Notes: generated by a model not told the origin, from the sequence alone. DNA of 64,000 nucleotides from Kytococcus sedentarius DSM 20547 (GCF_000023925.1 NC_013169.1:1302001-1366000), one strand, 5' to 3'; counted from the stretch's first letter, positions 1-13,616 are shown. Numbers and translations: made by a program.

Positions 1-1256
1 GCCACCCCGGTGGGGCAGCCACCGGTGTGGCACTTCTGGGCCTGGATGCAGCCCACGGCCATCATCGCCTCGCGCGCGACGTAGAGCATGTCCGCCCCGA
101 GTGCCATCGCCACGATCCCGTTGGAGGGGATGCCCAGCTTGCCTGCCCCGATGAAGGTCACCTTGTCGGTGATCCCGGCACGGGCGAAGGTCGAGTAGAC
201 CCGGCTGAAGCCGAGGCGGAAGGGGAGGGCCACGTGGTCGCTGAACAACGAGGGCGCCGCCCCCGTGCCGCCCTCGCCCCCGTCGACCGTGATGAAGTCG
301 ACGCCTCGCTCGCCGCCGATCATCTGGTCGGCGAGCTCCTCCCACATGTTGATCTCCCCGATGGCCGACTTGATCCCCACCGGGAGCCCGGTGGCCTCGG
401 CGATCTCCTCGACGACGTCCAGCATCGAGTCCACGCTGTTGAAGGCCGAGTGGCGCGAGGGGGAGGCGACGTCCTGGCCGACCGGCACCCCGCGGATCGC
501 CGCGATCTCGGGCGTGACCTTGTCCCCGGGGAGCATCCCGCCCAGGCCGGGCTTGGCACCCTGCGAGAGCTTGATCTCGATGGCCCTGACGGGATTGGCC
601 TGGGTGAGTTCAACCAGCATCGGGATCGACAGCCGGCCCTTCTCGTCACGGCACCCGAAGTACCCGGTGCCCACCTGGAAGATGAGGTCGCCCCCCTGCT
701 GGTGGTGCACGGAGAGCCCACCCTCGCCGGTGTTGTGCATGGCGCCGGCCATGGCCACGCCCTGGTTGATGGCGCGCACGGCCCGGCCGGACAGCGACCC
801 GTAGCTCATGGCCGAGACGTTCACGACCGACTCGGGCCGGAAGGCGTGTCGACGCCCGCGGGGCCCGCCCAGGACCTTGGCCGAGGGGAGCAGTGCGGGG
901 TCGCCGGGGTGGCCGTGGGAGGTGGGGGGCGCCTCGCTGCTGAAGGTGCGGTGCTTCACCACCAGCCACCCCTCGTCGAACTCCACGTTGTTGTCGGTCC
1001 CGAAGCCCGCGTAGGTGTTCTGCTGCTTGGCAGCGGCGTAGATCCAGGACCGCTGGTCGCGGTTGAACGGTCGTTCCTGGTCGTTGGAGGCCACGATGTA
1101 CTGCCGGAGCTCCGGACCGATCGTCTCCAAGGCGTACCGTGCGTTGCCCAGGACGGGGAAGGTGCGCAGGATGGCGTGCTTCTTCTGGAACGCGTTCTGC
1201 GCCGCCCACCCGGCGAGTCCGACGGCGGGAAGGGCCAGGGCCTTGAGGGGGTGCAT
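1..1256 (-). CDS. FMN-binding glutamate synthase-family protein (YerD-like), partial
   Basis: The reading frame runs from ATG at 1256 to the window edge without a stop, giving about 418 residues, so the C-terminus is missing. A stop codon four codons upstream fixes this ATG as the only start. Visible signatures of the glutamate synthase FMN barrel are [11 protein letters not shown], the Gly-rich [13 protein letters not shown] segment and the cysteine cluster [15 protein letters not shown], which in the family binds an iron-sulphur cluster. A hydrophobic N-terminal stretch (residues 4-20) precedes the barrel, as in stand-alone YerD-like proteins of unknown physiological role. There is no glutaminase domain in the part seen and no gltD beside it, so it is probably not the large subunit of the NADPH enzyme. 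It is divergent from efp. Confidence 0.88.
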   Translation of the reverse strand, partial: MHPLKALALPAVGLAGWAAQNAFQKKHAILRTFPVLGNARYALETIGPELRQYIVASNDQERPFNRDQRSWIYAAAKQQNTYAGFGTDNNVEFDEGWLVVKHRTFSSEAPPTSHGHPGDPALLPSAKVLGGPRGRRHAFRPESVVNVSAMSYGSLSGRAVRAINQGVAMAGAMHNTGEGGLSVHHQQGGDLIFQVGTGYFGCRDEKGRLSIPMLVELTQANPVRAIEIKLSQGAKPGLGGMLPGDKVTPEIAAIRGVPVGQDVASPSRHSAFNSVDSMLDVVEEIAEATGLPVGIKSAIGEINMWEELADQMIGGERGVDFITVDGGEGGTGAAPSLFSDHVALPFRLGFSRVYSTFARAGITDKVTFIGAGKLGIPSNGIVAMALGADMLYVAREAMMAVGCIQAQKCHTGGCPTGV

Positions 1257-1311
1257 GCCCCCGTTCTACCAGCCCCTGCGCCGCCGGCGGAGAGCCCAGT
1301 CGGCCAGTCGG

Positions 1312-1317
1312 TAGGAT
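1312..1317 (+). promoter_or_regulatory. Possible -10 element for efp-nusB
   Basis: The hexamer TAGGAT lies 74 bases upstream of the efp start, in the gap divergent to the glutamate synthase-like gene. It fits the TANNNT pattern seen before many genes here, but no convincing -35 box is visible 17-18 bases upstream. Confidence 0.3.
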
Positions 1318-1390
1318 TGCCGACTGCCCACACCGCGTGCCGGTGCACCGAGGGCACACGAACTCCCCGACGACGCAGAAGGACTTCCCC

Positions 1391-1951
1391 GTGGCCACGA
1401 CGAACGACCTGAAGAACGGCATGGTGCTCAAGCTGGAGGGCCAGCTCTGGCAGGTGCAGGAGTTCCAGCACGTCAAGCCCGGCAAGGGGCCGGCCTTCGT
1501 GCGCACCAAGATCAAGAACGTCCTGTCCGGCAAGACCGTCGACAAGACCTTCAATGCCGGCACGAAGGTGGAGACCGCCACGGTCGACCGCCGGGACATG
1601 CAGTACCTGTACAACGACGGTGACTCCTTCATCTTCATGGACACCAAGGACTACGAGCAGCTCCCGATCCCCGCCGAGATCGTCGGCGACGCCTCTCGCT
1701 TCATGCTGGAGAACCAGGAGGTGCAGGTCTCCACGCACGAGGGCGTGCCGCTGTTCATCGAGCTGCCCCCGAGCGTCGAGCTGCGCATCACCCACACCGA
1801 CCCGGGCCTGCAGGGCGACCGGTCGACCGGTGGCACCAAGCCCGCCACGCTGGAGACCGGCGCCGAGATCCAGGTGCCGCTGTTCCTGGAGAGCGACACC
1901 CTGGTGAAGGTCGACACCCGCGACGGCTCGTACATCAGCCGCGTCTCCTGA
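1391..1951 (+). CDS. efp: Translation elongation factor P
   Basis: EF-P binds the ribosome between the P and E sites and relieves stalling on polyproline stretches. The protein has 186 residues, the normal length, with KOW-like, central and C-terminal OB domains. The tip of domain I reads KPGKGPAF with Lys at residue 32. The near-palindromic PGKGP loop is the actinobacterial subtype, known from Corynebacterium to work without lysine modification, and no EpmA/B or YmfI-type modifying gene is nearby. I chose the GTG at 1391 because AGAAGGA lies just upstream and homologues begin here; an in-frame ATG at 1337 would add 18 unconserved residues. The stop overlaps the nusB start (TGATG). Confidence 0.95.
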   Translation: MATTNDLKNGMVLKLEGQLWQVQEFQHVKPGKGPAFVRTKIKNVLSGKTVDKTFNAGTKVETATVDRRDMQYLYNDGDSFIFMDTKDYEQLPIPAEIVGDASRFMLENQEVQVSTHEGVPLFIELPPSVELRITHTDPGLQGDRSTGGTKPATLETGAEIQVPLFLESDTLVKVDTRDGSYISRVS

Positions 1952-2364
1952 TGGCCGCTCGTTCCAAGGCCCGCAAGCGCGCGGTCGACCTGCTCTTCGA
2001 GGCCGAGCAGCGGTCCCTGAACGTCGAGGTGCTCATGGCACGCCGGCGGGAGGAGCCGGAGGCCCAGGTCGTGGTGCCCGAGTTCACCGTCACCCTCGTC
2101 GAGGGCGTGGTGTCCCACTGGGCCTCGATCAACGATGCCCTGTCCTCCTGGTCGCAGGGCTGGTCGCTCGAGCGCATGCCGGCGGTGGACCGCGCCATCC
2201 TGCGCCTGGGCACCTACGAGATCGTGTGGGCCGAGGACGTGCCCGATGCGGTGGCCATCAGCGAGGCCGTGAACCTCGCCGCCCACCTGTCCACCGACGA
2301 GTCCCCGAACTTCGTCTCGGGGCTGCTCACCCGCATCAGCCAGATGAAGGCGACCATCGTCTGA
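1951..2364 (+). CDS. nusB: Transcription antitermination factor NusB
   Basis: NusB is an all-helical RNA-binding protein that joins NusE (S10) on boxA RNA to prevent premature termination of rRNA transcription. The 137-residue product has the expected N-terminus (RSKARKRAVDLLFEAEQR) and the conserved C-terminal helices (PAVDRAILRLGTYEI, then VAISEAVNLA and FVSGLL). Its ATG shares one base with the efp stop, so the two are translationally coupled, an arrangement common in Actinobacteria. The next gene, pyrR, has its own promoter and leader. Confidence 0.95.
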   Translation: MAARSKARKRAVDLLFEAEQRSLNVEVLMARRREEPEAQVVVPEFTVTLVEGVVSHWASINDALSSWSQGWSLERMPAVDRAILRLGTYEIVWAEDVPDAVAISEAVNLAAHLSTDESPNFVSGLLTRISQMKATIV

Positions 2365-2369
2365 GGCGG

Positions 2370-2399
2370 GTGACACCCTCGCACGCCATGCCCTAGGGT
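2370..2399 (+). promoter_or_regulatory. Promoter of the pyr operon
   Basis: GTGACA at 2370-2375 and TAGGGT at 2394-2399 are separated by 18 bases and sit directly behind the nusB stop. They predict a start near 2406 and a leader of about 50 nt that contains the PyrR element. This is a sequence-only prediction. Confidence 0.5.
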
Positions 2400-2414
2400 G
2401 TGCGGCGTCCGACA

Positions 2415-2450
2415 TCCTTTAACGGCCTGTCCCGTGAGGCAGCCAAGGAG
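2415..2450 (+). promoter_or_regulatory. PyrR-binding translational control element
   Basis: The leader contains TCCTT (2415-2419), which is complementary to AAGGA of the pyrR Shine-Dalgarno (2445-2449). Between them lies a small hairpin with CTG/CAG sides and the loop TCCCGTGAGGC. That loop matches the PyrR-binding consensus UCCNGNGAGG. In mycobacteria the same arrangement lets PyrR with UMP repress translation initiation rather than cause attenuation. No terminator-like hairpin followed by U residues is seen, which favours translational control here too. Confidence 0.8.
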
Positions 2451-2456
2451 GTCACG

Positions 2457-3047
2457 ATGGGGAACAACCCCACTGTGCGTACCGTCCTGTCCGACCAGGA
2501 CATCCAGCGCGCCATCCGACGGATGGCCCACGAGCTGCTCGAGCGGAACGACGGAGCCGAGCGCCTCGTCCTGCTCGGCATCCCCACCCGCGGCCTGCCC
2601 CTGGCCCACCGCCTGGCCGCCGCCATCCACGCCATCGAGGGCGCCGCCGTGCCCTGTCTCGCGATCGACCCGGCCCCGCACCGCGACGACCTGGGCCGGG
2701 GGGCCGATCGCTCCGGCAGGTCGCCGGACCGCGCCCGCCCCGCGCCCTCCGGCGCGCCCCTCGACGCCGACCAGGTCTCCGACCGCGTGGTCGTGCTCGT
2801 CGACGACGTGCTGCACACCGGCCGCACGGTGCGCGCCGCGATGGACGCCGTCTCCGCCGCCGGGCGCCCGCGGGCCATCCGCCTGGCCGTCCTGGTGGAC
2901 CGCGGCCATCGCGAGCTGCCCATCCGGGCCGACCACGTCGGCAAGAACCTGCCCAGTGCCGCCGACGAGCGGGTGCAGTTGCGGCTCGCCGAACCCGACG
3001 GGATGGACGCCGTCCAGATCCTCCGCGAGGGCGAGGAGGCCCGATGA
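2457..3047 (+). CDS. pyrR: Bifunctional pyr operon regulator PyrR / uracil phosphoribosyltransferase
   Basis: PyrR senses UMP/PRPP and represses the pyr operon by binding the mRNA leader; many members also convert uracil and PRPP to UMP. The product is 196 residues with the type I phosphoribosyltransferase fold. The PRPP loop [15 protein letters not shown] lies around residues 111-125, and [10 protein letters not shown] follows the first strand. A Gly/Arg/Pro-rich insert (about residues 80-105) lengthens the flexible loop. The ATG at 2457 is preceded by AAGGAGG; an in-frame GTG at 2400 would remove the leader element and is rejected. The last bases overlap pyrB (ATGA). Confidence 0.95.
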   Translation: MGNNPTVRTVLSDQDIQRAIRRMAHELLERNDGAERLVLLGIPTRGLPLAHRLAAAIHAIEGAAVPCLAIDPAPHRDDLGRGADRSGRSPDRARPAPSGAPLDADQVSDRVVVLVDDVLHTGRTVRAAMDAVSAAGRPRAIRLAVLVDRGHRELPIRADHVGKNLPSAADERVQLRLAEPDGMDAVQILREGEEAR

Positions 3048-4003
3048 AGCACCTGCTCAGCATCGCCGACCTGGACCGGGAGTCCCTCCTGCGGCTCCTC
3101 GATGCGGCCGAGGGGCACCTCGCGCTGCAGGACGAGCGGGTGAAGAAGCGGGACCACCTGCGCGGCCGCACCGTCATCAACCTTTTCTTCGAGGACTCCA
3201 CCCGCACCCGGTCGTCCTTCGAGATCGCCGGCAAGTGGCTCGGGGCCGACACGATCAACATCGCCGCCAAGGGCTCGTCGGTGAGCAAGGGGGAGTCGCT
3301 GCGCGACACCGTGGCCACCATCGCCGCGATGGGGGTGGACGCGCTCGTGGTGCGTCACCCCGCATCGGGGGCACCGGCGCAGATCGCCCGCTGGCTCGAC
3401 GCCCAGGGCCGCCGCGCCTCGGTGGTGAACGCCGGTGACGGCACCCACGAGCACCCCACCCAGGCGCTCCTGGACGCGTTCACCCTGCGCCGGGCCCTGG
3501 GGGAGCTGGAGGGGCGGCACGTCGCGATCGTCGGGGACGTCACCCACTCCCGGGTGGCGCGGTCCAACCTCATCGCGCTGCGCACCCTGGGGGCGCGGGT
3601 GACGGTGGTCGCGCCGGCGACGCTCATGCCCAGCGGGGCGGCGGCCTGGGCCGCACGGGACGGCTTCGCGCTCTCGCACGAACTCGACGCGGTGCTCCCC
3701 ACGGTCGACGCCGCCATGATGCTGCGCGTGCAGTCCGAGCGCATGGCCGGCGGGTACTTCCCGACCCCGCGTGAGTACACGGTGGTCAACGGCCTGACCC
3801 GGGACCGGTTGGCCGCCCTGCCGGAACACGCCGTGATCTGCCACCCCGGGCCCATGAACCGCGGCCTGGAGATCAGCCCCGAGGCCGCCGACGACGCCCG
3901 GTCGCGGGTGCTCGACCAGGTGAGCGCCGGGGTGGCCGTGCGCATGGCCGTGCTGGACACCCTCATGAACGACCCCCACCACACGGACGGAGTGCAGGCA
4001 TGA
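3044..4003 (+). CDS. pyrB: Aspartate carbamoyltransferase catalytic chain
   Basis: This enzyme condenses carbamoyl phosphate with aspartate, the first committed step of UMP synthesis. The 319-residue protein has the carbamoyl-phosphate motif STRTR at 52-56 with a following SSFE, then [10 protein letters not shown] in the middle and HPGPMNRG in the aspartate-binding half. No regulatory chain (pyrI) is present, as is normal for Actinobacteria, so control is expected through PyrR. It starts four bases inside pyrR and ends overlapping pyrC, both as ATGA junctions. Confidence 0.97.
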   Translation: MKHLLSIADLDRESLLRLLDAAEGHLALQDERVKKRDHLRGRTVINLFFEDSTRTRSSFEIAGKWLGADTINIAAKGSSVSKGESLRDTVATIAAMGVDALVVRHPASGAPAQIARWLDAQGRRASVVNAGDGTHEHPTQALLDAFTLRRALGELEGRHVAIVGDVTHSRVARSNLIALRTLGARVTVVAPATLMPSGAAAWAARDGFALSHELDAVLPTVDAAMMLRVQSERMAGGYFPTPREYTVVNGLTRDRLAALPEHAVICHPGPMNRGLEISPEAADDARSRVLDQVSAGVAVRMAVLDTLMNDPHHTDGVQA

Positions 4004-5355
4004 CGATGGCACGTTTGATCCAGGGGGCCGACCTCGCCGGCGGCGGGGTGGCCGACCTGCTCGTGGTGGGCGACACCATCGCGGCCGTCGGCCCGGGGGC
4101 CGCCGCCGACGCCCCCGCCGGGACGCAGCGGGTGGACGCCGCCGGGCTGGTGGCACTGCCCGGGCTGGTGGACTTCCACGTGCACCTGCGCGAGCCCGGC
4201 CGGGAGGACGCCGAGACCGTGGCCACGGGCTCCCGGGCGGCCGCGGCCGGTGGGTTCACCGCCGTGCTGGCGATGGCGAACACCACGCCGGTGACGGACA
4301 CCGCCGAGAAGGCCGCCCACATCGCGGCCCTGGGCCGGGCCGCCGGGCTGGTGGACGTCCACCCCGTCGGGGCGGTGAGCAAGGGCCTGGCCGGGGAGGA
4401 GCTCGCGGAGCTCGGGCTGATGGCCCGCTCGGCGGCGCGCGTGCGCGTCTTCAGCGACGACGGGAAGTGCGTCCACGACGCCCGCCTGATGCGCCGCGCG
4501 CTGGAGTACCTGCGGGCCCACGACGGGGTGGTCTCCCAGCACAGCCAGGACCCGCGGCTGGCCGACGGCACGGCCTGCTGCCACGAGGGGGAGCTCTCCG
4601 GCCGGCTGGGCCTGCCGGGCTGGCCCGAGCCCGCGGAGGAGACGATCATCGCCCGGGACGCGATGCTGGCGAAGCACACCGGCGGCCGGGTGCACGTGGC
4701 ACACGTGACCACCGCCGGGGGAGTGGAGGTGGTCCGCTGGGCCAAGGCCCGGGGCATCCGCATGACCGCGGAGGTCACCCCGCACCACCTCGCCCTGACC
4801 ACCGACGCCCTGGCCGGGTACGACCCCGTGTTCAAGGTGAACCCGCCGCTGCGCTCCGACGAGCACGTGACCGCCCTGCACGAGGCACTGGCCGACGGGA
4901 CGATCGATGCCGTGGCCACCGACCACGCACCGCACGCGGCCCACGACAAGGACCACGCCTTCGTGGACGCCGCGTTCGGGATGCTCGGGCTCGAGACCGC
5001 CCTGCCGGTGGTCAGCGAGGTCATGGTCCGCAGCGGCCTGCTCGGCTGGCAGGACGTGGCCCGCGTGATGTCCTCGGCCCCGGCTCGCATCGCCCGCCTC
5101 GACGAGCTGCCCGGCACCTCCCGGCACGGGGCCGGCCTCGTGGCCGGCGCACCGGCGCACCTGACCCTCGTGGACCCGTCCGCCGCGGTGACGGTGGACC
5201 GCGAGGAGTCGTACTCGCGCTCCCGGAACAACCCCTGGCACGGCCAGACCTTCCACGGCCAGGTGCGCGCGACGCTGCGCGCCGGCCGCGTGACCCACTC
5301 CCTGCTGGACGCGCTCCCGGCGTCCGTCGACCCCACCCGTGAGGACGCCGCATGA
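4000..5355 (+). CDS. pyrC: Dihydroorotase (type I)
   Basis: Dihydroorotase cyclises carbamoyl aspartate to dihydroorotate in an amidohydrolase barrel. At 451 residues it is the long type I form. The metal-binding [10 protein letters not shown] is at 58-67 and ATDHAPH supplies the late Asp and His ligands. Further conserved segments are SEHRGR-like metal His positions within HVAHVTT and the C-terminal SRNNPWHG. It lies between pyrB and carA with ATGA overlaps at both ends. Dihydroorotate dehydrogenase, the next step, is not encoded anywhere in the window. Confidence 0.96.
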   Translation: MTMARLIQGADLAGGGVADLLVVGDTIAAVGPGAAADAPAGTQRVDAAGLVALPGLVDFHVHLREPGREDAETVATGSRAAAAGGFTAVLAMANTTPVTDTAEKAAHIAALGRAAGLVDVHPVGAVSKGLAGEELAELGLMARSAARVRVFSDDGKCVHDARLMRRALEYLRAHDGVVSQHSQDPRLADGTACCHEGELSGRLGLPGWPEPAEETIIARDAMLAKHTGGRVHVAHVTTAGGVEVVRWAKARGIRMTAEVTPHHLALTTDALAGYDPVFKVNPPLRSDEHVTALHEALADGTIDAVATDHAPHAAHDKDHAFVDAAFGMLGLETALPVVSEVMVRSGLLGWQDVARVMSSAPARIARLDELPGTSRHGAGLVAGAPAHLTLVDPSAAVTVDREESYSRSRNNPWHGQTFHGQVRATLRAGRVTHSLLDALPASVDPTREDAA

Positions 5356-6622
5356 GCACTCCCGCCCCGCTCGACCGATTCACCCCCGAACCCTCGTTCC
5401 TCGTGCTGGAGGACGGCGTGGTGTTCGCAGGCGGTGCCTGGGGTGCCCGGGGTGTCACCCTGGGGGAGGTGGTCTTCACGACCGGCATGACCGGTTACCA
5501 GGAGACCCTGACCGACCCCAGCTTCGCCGGGCAGATCGTCGCCCTGACCGCACCGCACGTGGGCAACACCGGGTGGAACGACGAGGACGACGAGTCCCGC
5601 CGCATCTTCACCGAGGGCATCGTCGTGCGGGACCCGGCCCTGCGGCCCAGCAACTGGCGCAGCGCGCGCACCCTCGAGGACGAGCTCGCGGCGCAGGACG
5701 TGGTGGGCATCGCCGGCATCGACACCCGGGCCCTGACGCGGCACCTGCGCACCCGCGGGGCGATGCGGGCCGGCATCTTCTCCGGGGAGCAGGCCAACCT
5801 GCCCCGCGGGGAGATGGTCGACCGGGTGACCAGTGCCCCGGCCATGGCCGGGCGGGAGCTGGCGACCAGCGTCTCCACGCCCGAGGCCGTGGTCGTCCCG
5901 GCACAGGGGGAGCACCGCTTCACCGTGGCCGCGGTGGACCTGGGCATGAAGAGCAACACCCCCCGCCTGCTCGCCGCCCGCGGCATCGAGGTGCACGTAC
6001 TGCCGGCCGACTCCACGCTCCAGGACGTGCTGGCCGTGCAGGGGGTGGCCCGCGAGGGCGGCCAGGGCCCCGACGGCGTCTTCTTCTCCAACGGCCCGGG
6101 TGACCCGGCCACCGCCGACACCGCGGTGGAGCTGCTGCGGGGAGTGCTGGGGGCCGGGCTGCCCTTCTTCGGCATCTGCTTCGGCAACCAGCTGCTCGGC
6201 AGGGCGCTGGGCTTCGGCACCTACAAGCTCGACTTCGGCCACCGCGGCATCAACCAGCCGGTCATGGACCGCACCACGGGCAAGGTGGAGATCACCGCCC
6301 AGAACCACGGGTTCGCCGTGGACGCACCGCTGGACGCCGTGGTCACCGCCCCGCACGACGAGGCGATGGGCCGGGTGTGGGTCTCCCACGTGTGCCTCAA
6401 CGACGACGTCGTCGAGGGGCTGGAGTGCCTCGACCTGCCGGCCTTCTCCGTGCAGTACCACCCGGAGGCCGCCGCCGGCCCGCACGACAGCGAGTACCTG
6501 TTCGACCGCTTCGTCGACCTCATGACCACCGGCCGGACGCCCGACCGCAGCGAGGAACTGACCCGCGCCGGCGCGCAGGCTCCCGCGTCCCAGACCACCC
6601 CGACCGCAGGAGAGGCCCACTG

Positions 6623-6623
<1 letters not shown>
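5352..6623 (+). CDS. carA: Carbamoyl-phosphate synthase small chain
   Basis: The small chain hydrolyses glutamine and channels ammonia to CarB. The 423-residue protein has the CPSase small-chain N-domain ([28 protein letters not shown]) and a class I glutamine amidotransferase domain. The nucleophile is Cys276 in [15 protein letters not shown], with QYHPEA carrying the catalytic His and Glu. The elbow reads GICFGNQ instead of the more usual GICLGHQ, a substitution I regard as normal for actinobacterial CarA. It starts on the pyrC stop (ATGA) and its stop shares one base with the carB start. Confidence 0.97.
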
Positions 6624-9975
<3,352 letters not shown>

Positions 9976-9979
<4 letters not shown>

Positions 9980-10836
9980 GTGCCGCTGCAGGTCACGGGG
10001 CGAGCGGGTTCGGCGCCCGCCTGCGCGCCGCGACCGCGCGGTGGGGCCCGCTCTGCGTCGGGATCGACCCCCATCCCGCGCTGCTCGCGGGGGCGGGTTT
10101 GGGGGTCGACTCCGCGGGGTTGGCCGCGTTCACCGATCGATGCGTCAAGGCGTTCTCCGGGCGGGTCGCGGTGGTCAAGCCCCAGGTCTCTTTGTTCGAG
10201 GCCTTCGGGTCGGACGGTTTCGCCGTGCTCGAGGACGCCGTCGCCCGGCTGCGCGACGCCGGGACACTGGTGGTGCTGGACGCCAAACGCGGTGACATCG
10301 GCAGCAGCAACGACGGCTATGCCCGGGCCTGGTTCGGCCAGGGTGCCCCGCTGCGGTGCGATGCGGTGACCCTCAGCCCCTACCTGGGGGAGGGCTCGCT
10401 GACCGGGATCGCGGAGGCGGCGCGGGACGACGGTGCCGGGGTGTTCGTGCTCTGCCGGACGTCCAACCCCGAGGCCGGCGCGCTGCAGACGGCCGTCCGG
10501 GCTGACGGGGTCTCCGTGGCCGCGGGGATCGCCCGCTGGGCCGAGGGCTTCGACGGGGACGTGGGGCTCGTGGTGGGCGTGACCGTCAGCGACGCACTGG
10601 CGTCCCTTCCCCTGGCTCGTGGCTCCGCGCCCCTGCTCGCGCCCGGGTTCGGGGCCCAGGGCGGCGGCGCGGACGACCTGGCCCGGGTCTTCGGCCCCGA
10701 GGCCCCCCGGGTGCTGGCCTCCGTGAGCCGCGACATCCTGCGCCACGGCGGGTCCGTGGACGCCCTCCGCGCCGCGACAGCGTCGTGGCAGGGCTCACTG
10801 GCCGGCACTTTGGGCCGCCCCGCCCCACGCGGGTAG
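9976..10836 (+). CDS. pyrF: Orotidine 5'-phosphate decarboxylase (type 2)
   Basis: It decarboxylates OMP to UMP, the last step of the pathway. The 286-residue protein belongs to the longer type 2 subfamily found in Actinobacteria. The catalytic segment [10 protein letters not shown] spans residues 101-110 with Lys104, preceded by CVGIDPHP, and [12 protein letters not shown] lines the barrel. The GTG start overlaps the carB stop (GTGA). A probable promoter for mihF is embedded in its 3' end. pyrE and pyrD must lie elsewhere in the genome. Confidence 0.96.
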
Positions 10837-10839
10837 CCT
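10810..10839 (+). promoter_or_regulatory. Candidate promoter for mihF-gmk
   Basis: TTGGGC (10810-10815) and TAGCCT (10834-10839) are 18 bases apart and straddle the pyrF stop, about 60 bases before mihF. It would separate the nucleoid and nucleotide genes from the PyrR-controlled operon. Prediction by pattern only. Confidence 0.4.
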
Positions 10840-10895
10840 GCGACCTTCCCCCACCTGCCGCCGGCAGCGCGGCCCCTCATGAACCAGGAGCACTC

Positions 10896-11219
10896 GTGAC
10901 GGTTCCCGACCTCACGGCCGACCAACGTCGTGCCGCACTGCTCGCGGCCGTCGCCGCCCGCCACCGGCGCGCCGAGGTGAAGGCAGCCGTGAGCGACGGG
11001 TCCCTCTCCGTCGGCGAGGTGCTCGAGGTGGCCCGCAGGGAGGACGCGGTGGCCAAGATCAGGGTCTCGGTCCTGCTGGAGTGCCTCCCCGGCATCGGCC
11101 CGATCCGGGCGGCCCAGATGCTCAACGAGCTCGGCATCGCCCCATCGCGGCGCCTGCGGGGTCTGGGCGTGCACCAGTCCGCGCGCCTGGCCGAGCGTTG
11201 CGCGGCGGGGGTCCGGTGA
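10896..11219 (+). CDS. mihF: Actinobacterial integration host factor mIHF
   Basis: mIHF is a small nucleoid-associated protein, unrelated to the IHF/HU fold, that bends DNA and was first known as the host factor for phage L5 integration. The 107-residue product has a helical N-terminal half and a helix-two-turn-helix DNA-binding C-terminal part ([25 protein letters not shown]). The GTG at 10896 follows CAGGAG; it gives [15 protein letters not shown], the usual N-terminus. The gene pair mihF-gmk is conserved in Actinobacteria, and here the two overlap as GTGA. Confidence 0.94.
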   Translation: MTVPDLTADQRRAALLAAVAARHRRAEVKAAVSDGSLSVGEVLEVARREDAVAKIRVSVLLECLPGIGPIRAAQMLNELGIAPSRRLRGLGVHQSARLAERCAAGVR

Positions 11220-11821
11220 GCACGGGCGGGGCCGACGGTCGGCGGCTGGTGGTGCTGGCCGGCCCGACGGCGGTCGGCAAGGGCACCGTGTGCCAGTGGG
11301 TGCGGGACAACCACCCCGAGGTGTGGGTGTCGGTCTCGGCCACCACCCGCGCCCCGCGGCCCGGCGAGGTCGACGGGTCCACGTACCACTTCGTGGACCA
11401 CGACGAGTTCTCGCGGCTGGTCGCCACCGGGCAGATGCTGGAGCACGCGGTGGTGCACGGGGTGAACTCCTACGGCACGCCGCGCCGCCCGGTGGAGCAG
11501 GCCCTGGCCGACGGCCGGCCCGCGCTGCTGGAGATCGACCTGCAGGGTGCCCGGCAGGTGCGTGAGGCCATGCCCGAGGCCCTGTTCGTCTTCCTGGCGC
11601 CCCCGAGCTGGGACGAGCTGGTGCGCCGGCTGGTCGGACGCGGCACCGAGGACGCCGAGGAGCGGGCCCGCCGGCTGCGCACGGCACAGGACGAGCTGGC
11701 CGCCCAGGACTGGTTCGACACCACCATCGTCAACGAGTCGGTCGCCGCCGCCGGTGAGAACCTCGTAGAATTGCTGCTCGACCCGCCGCCGGTCCCCGCA
11801 GACCGCCGCGTCACCCCCTGA
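11216..11821 (+). CDS. gmk: Guanylate kinase
   Basis: Guanylate kinase phosphorylates GMP or dGMP to the diphosphate using ATP. The 201-residue protein has the P-loop GPTAVGKGT at residues 16-24 and the GMP-binding region [14 protein letters not shown] followed by [15 protein letters not shown] and the lid-region arginines come later in the sequence. The GTG start at 11216 overlaps the mihF stop; an upstream in-frame start at 11081 lies inside mihF and is not supported by homology. rpoZ follows 75 bases downstream. Confidence 0.95.
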   Translation: MSTGGADGRRLVVLAGPTAVGKGTVCQWVRDNHPEVWVSVSATTRAPRPGEVDGSTYHFVDHDEFSRLVATGQMLEHAVVHGVNSYGTPRRPVEQALADGRPALLEIDLQGARQVREAMPEALFVFLAPPSWDELVRRLVGRGTEDAEERARRLRTAQDELAAQDWFDTTIVNESVAAAGENLVELLLDPPPVPADRRVTP

Positions 11822-11896
11822 CCACCGCCCCCGGCACCGCCGGGAGGCCTGCGCGACGAGAGCCGTCGCCCGCACCGTCCGATCCAAGGAGGATCC

Positions 11897-12322
11897 ATGT
11901 CCGGCACCAAGGCCGCCCCCATCGGCGTGACCAACCCGCCCATCGACGACCTGCTCCAGCACGTCGACTCCAAGTACGCCCTGGTGATCTACTCCGCCAA
12001 GCGGGCCCGCCAGATCAACGCGTACTACGCGCAGCTCAAGGAGGGCCTGCTCGAGTACGTCGGCCCGCTGGTGGAGGCCGAGGCGTCCGACAAGCCGCTG
12101 TCGATCGCCCTGCAGGAGATCAACGCCGACAAGCTCGTGCGCACCGTCGGCCACGACATCCCCGAGGTCGGCACGCCCGGCATGCCCGCGGAGCAGCCCG
12201 AGGCGATCACCCCCGTCACCGAGGAGGCCGACGAGGTCGCCCCGGCCGAGGACGTGGACGTCATGCAGGACGTCGAGGAGAACACTGCCGACGCGCCCGA
12301 GAACGGCACCGACGAGTCCTGA
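11897..12322 (+). CDS. rpoZ: DNA-directed RNA polymerase omega subunit
   Basis: Omega wraps the beta-prime C-terminus and helps assemble RNA polymerase. The conserved core is at the N-terminal end: [32 protein letters not shown] and the final [13 protein letters not shown]. At 141 residues it is longer than most omegas because of an acidic, Glu/Asp-rich and probably disordered tail from about residue 95. A strong AAGGAGG lies six bases ahead of the ATG. The stop shares a base with the coaBC start (TGATG). Confidence 0.95.
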   Translation: MSGTKAAPIGVTNPPIDDLLQHVDSKYALVIYSAKRARQINAYYAQLKEGLLEYVGPLVEAEASDKPLSIALQEINADKLVRTVGHDIPEVGTPGMPAEQPEAITPVTEEADEVAPAEDVDVMQDVEENTADAPENGTDES

Positions 12323-13575
12323 TGCGCGTCGTCCTGGGGGTCTCCGGAGGCATCGCCGCCTACAAGGCGGCCAGCCTCTGCCGGCTGTTCACCGAGGCCG
12401 GCCATGAGGTGCGCGTCCTGCCCACGCAGGCCGCGCTGCGCTTCGTGGGCGCCCCCACCTGGGAGGCCCTCAGCGGCCACCCGGTGGCGCACGACGTCTT
12501 CAGTGACGTCCCCTCGGTGCAGCACGTCCGGGTGGGCCAGGAGGCCGACCTGGTGGTGGTGGCCCCCGCCACGGCCGACCTGATGGCCCGGGTGGCCGCG
12601 GGGATGGCCGACGACCTGCTGACCACGACCCTGCTCACGGCCACCTGCCCGGTGGTGCTGGCTCCGGCCATGCACACCGAGATGTGGCTGAACCCGGCCA
12701 CGCGGGCGAACGTGGCGACCCTCCGCGAGCGGGGCGTGCACGTCATCGAGCCCGCGTCCGGGCGCCTGACCGGCACCGACACGGGGCCGGGCCGCCTGCC
12801 CGATCCCGAGGTGATCCACGCCGAGGCGCTGGCCCGGGTGGGGGAACGTGCGCACGGCGAGCCGACCGCCGCGGGCCCCTGGGCGGGCCGTCGCGTGGTC
12901 ATCTCCAGCGGGGGGACCCGCGAGCCTCTCGACCCGGTGCGCTTCCTGGGCAACCGCTCCTCGGGGCGGATGGGGACGGCCGTCGCCCGCGCGGCGCGTG
13001 ACCTGGGCGCCGAGGTGACGCTGCTGCAGGCCGCGGTCGAGGTGCCGGCCCCGGAGGGGGTCCGCGTCGTCGAGGCCGTCAGCGCCGCCGAGCTCGAGGC
13101 CGCCGTGGCGCGGGAGTTCTCCGATGCGGGGGCCGACCTGCTGGTCATGGCTGCCGCGGTCGCCGACTACCGGCCGGCCCAGGTGAGCGACAGCAAGATC
13201 AAGAAGTCCGGCGACTCCGAGGGCCTCGTGCTGGAGCTCGAGCGGACCCCGGACATCCTCGCGGGCGCCGTCGCCCGGCGGGACGCCGAGCACCCGGCGG
13301 GCGACGAGCGCGCCCCGCGCCCCGTCATCGTCGGCTTCGCGGCCGAGACCGGCGACGACGCCGGGTCGGTGCTGGACCACGCGCAGGCGAAGCTGGAGCG
13401 CAAGGGTGTGGACCTGCTGGTCGCGAACGAGGTGGGGGTGGAGAAGACCTTCGGGCAGGACGACACCACCGTCCACCTGCTCACGCCGGATGGTGGCGCC
13501 ACCACCGTGGGCCCGACGAACAAGGACGAGGCCGCCCGCGCCGTGTGCGCTGCGGTGACCCCCCTGTTCGGCTGA
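12322..13575 (+). CDS. coaBC: Bifunctional phosphopantothenoylcysteine decarboxylase / synthetase
   Basis: It carries out two successive coenzyme A steps: joining cysteine to 4'-phosphopantothenate using CTP, then decarboxylation to phosphopantetheine. The 417 residues hold an N-terminal FMN flavoprotein domain ([27 protein letters not shown]) and a C-terminal synthetase domain from about residue 190 ([21 protein letters not shown], then VANEVG). It is coupled to rpoZ by a one-base overlap. The 122-base gap to metK has no clear terminator but contains the metK promoter. Confidence 0.96.
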   Translation: MRVVLGVSGGIAAYKAASLCRLFTEAGHEVRVLPTQAALRFVGAPTWEALSGHPVAHDVFSDVPSVQHVRVGQEADLVVVAPATADLMARVAAGMADDLLTTTLLTATCPVVLAPAMHTEMWLNPATRANVATLRERGVHVIEPASGRLTGTDTGPGRLPDPEVIHAEALARVGERAHGEPTAAGPWAGRRVVISSGGTREPLDPVRFLGNRSSGRMGTAVARAARDLGAEVTLLQAAVEVPAPEGVRVVEAVSAAELEAAVAREFSDAGADLLVMAAAVADYRPAQVSDSKIKKSGDSEGLVLELERTPDILAGAVARRDAEHPAGDERAPRPVIVGFAAETGDDAGSVLDHAQAKLERKGVDLLVANEVGVEKTFGQDDTTVHLLTPDGGATTVGPTNKDEAARAVCAAVTPLFG

Positions 13576-13616
13576 ACCACCACCCGCCGGGGCCCCGGCC
13601 GTGCGCCCCACCGAGG

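Noticed and set aside
3963-6620. Long open frames on the strand opposite pyrC-carA and many similar ones elsewhere
   Set aside because: They are His/Gly/Arg/Pro-rich shadow frames produced by third-position GC bias, overlap conserved genes fully, and have no recognisable domains.
10879-10899. A six-codon mini-cistron (MNQEHS) whose stop overlaps the mihF start
   Set aside because: It is too short to judge, has no ribosome site of its own, and arises by chance from the mihF leader.
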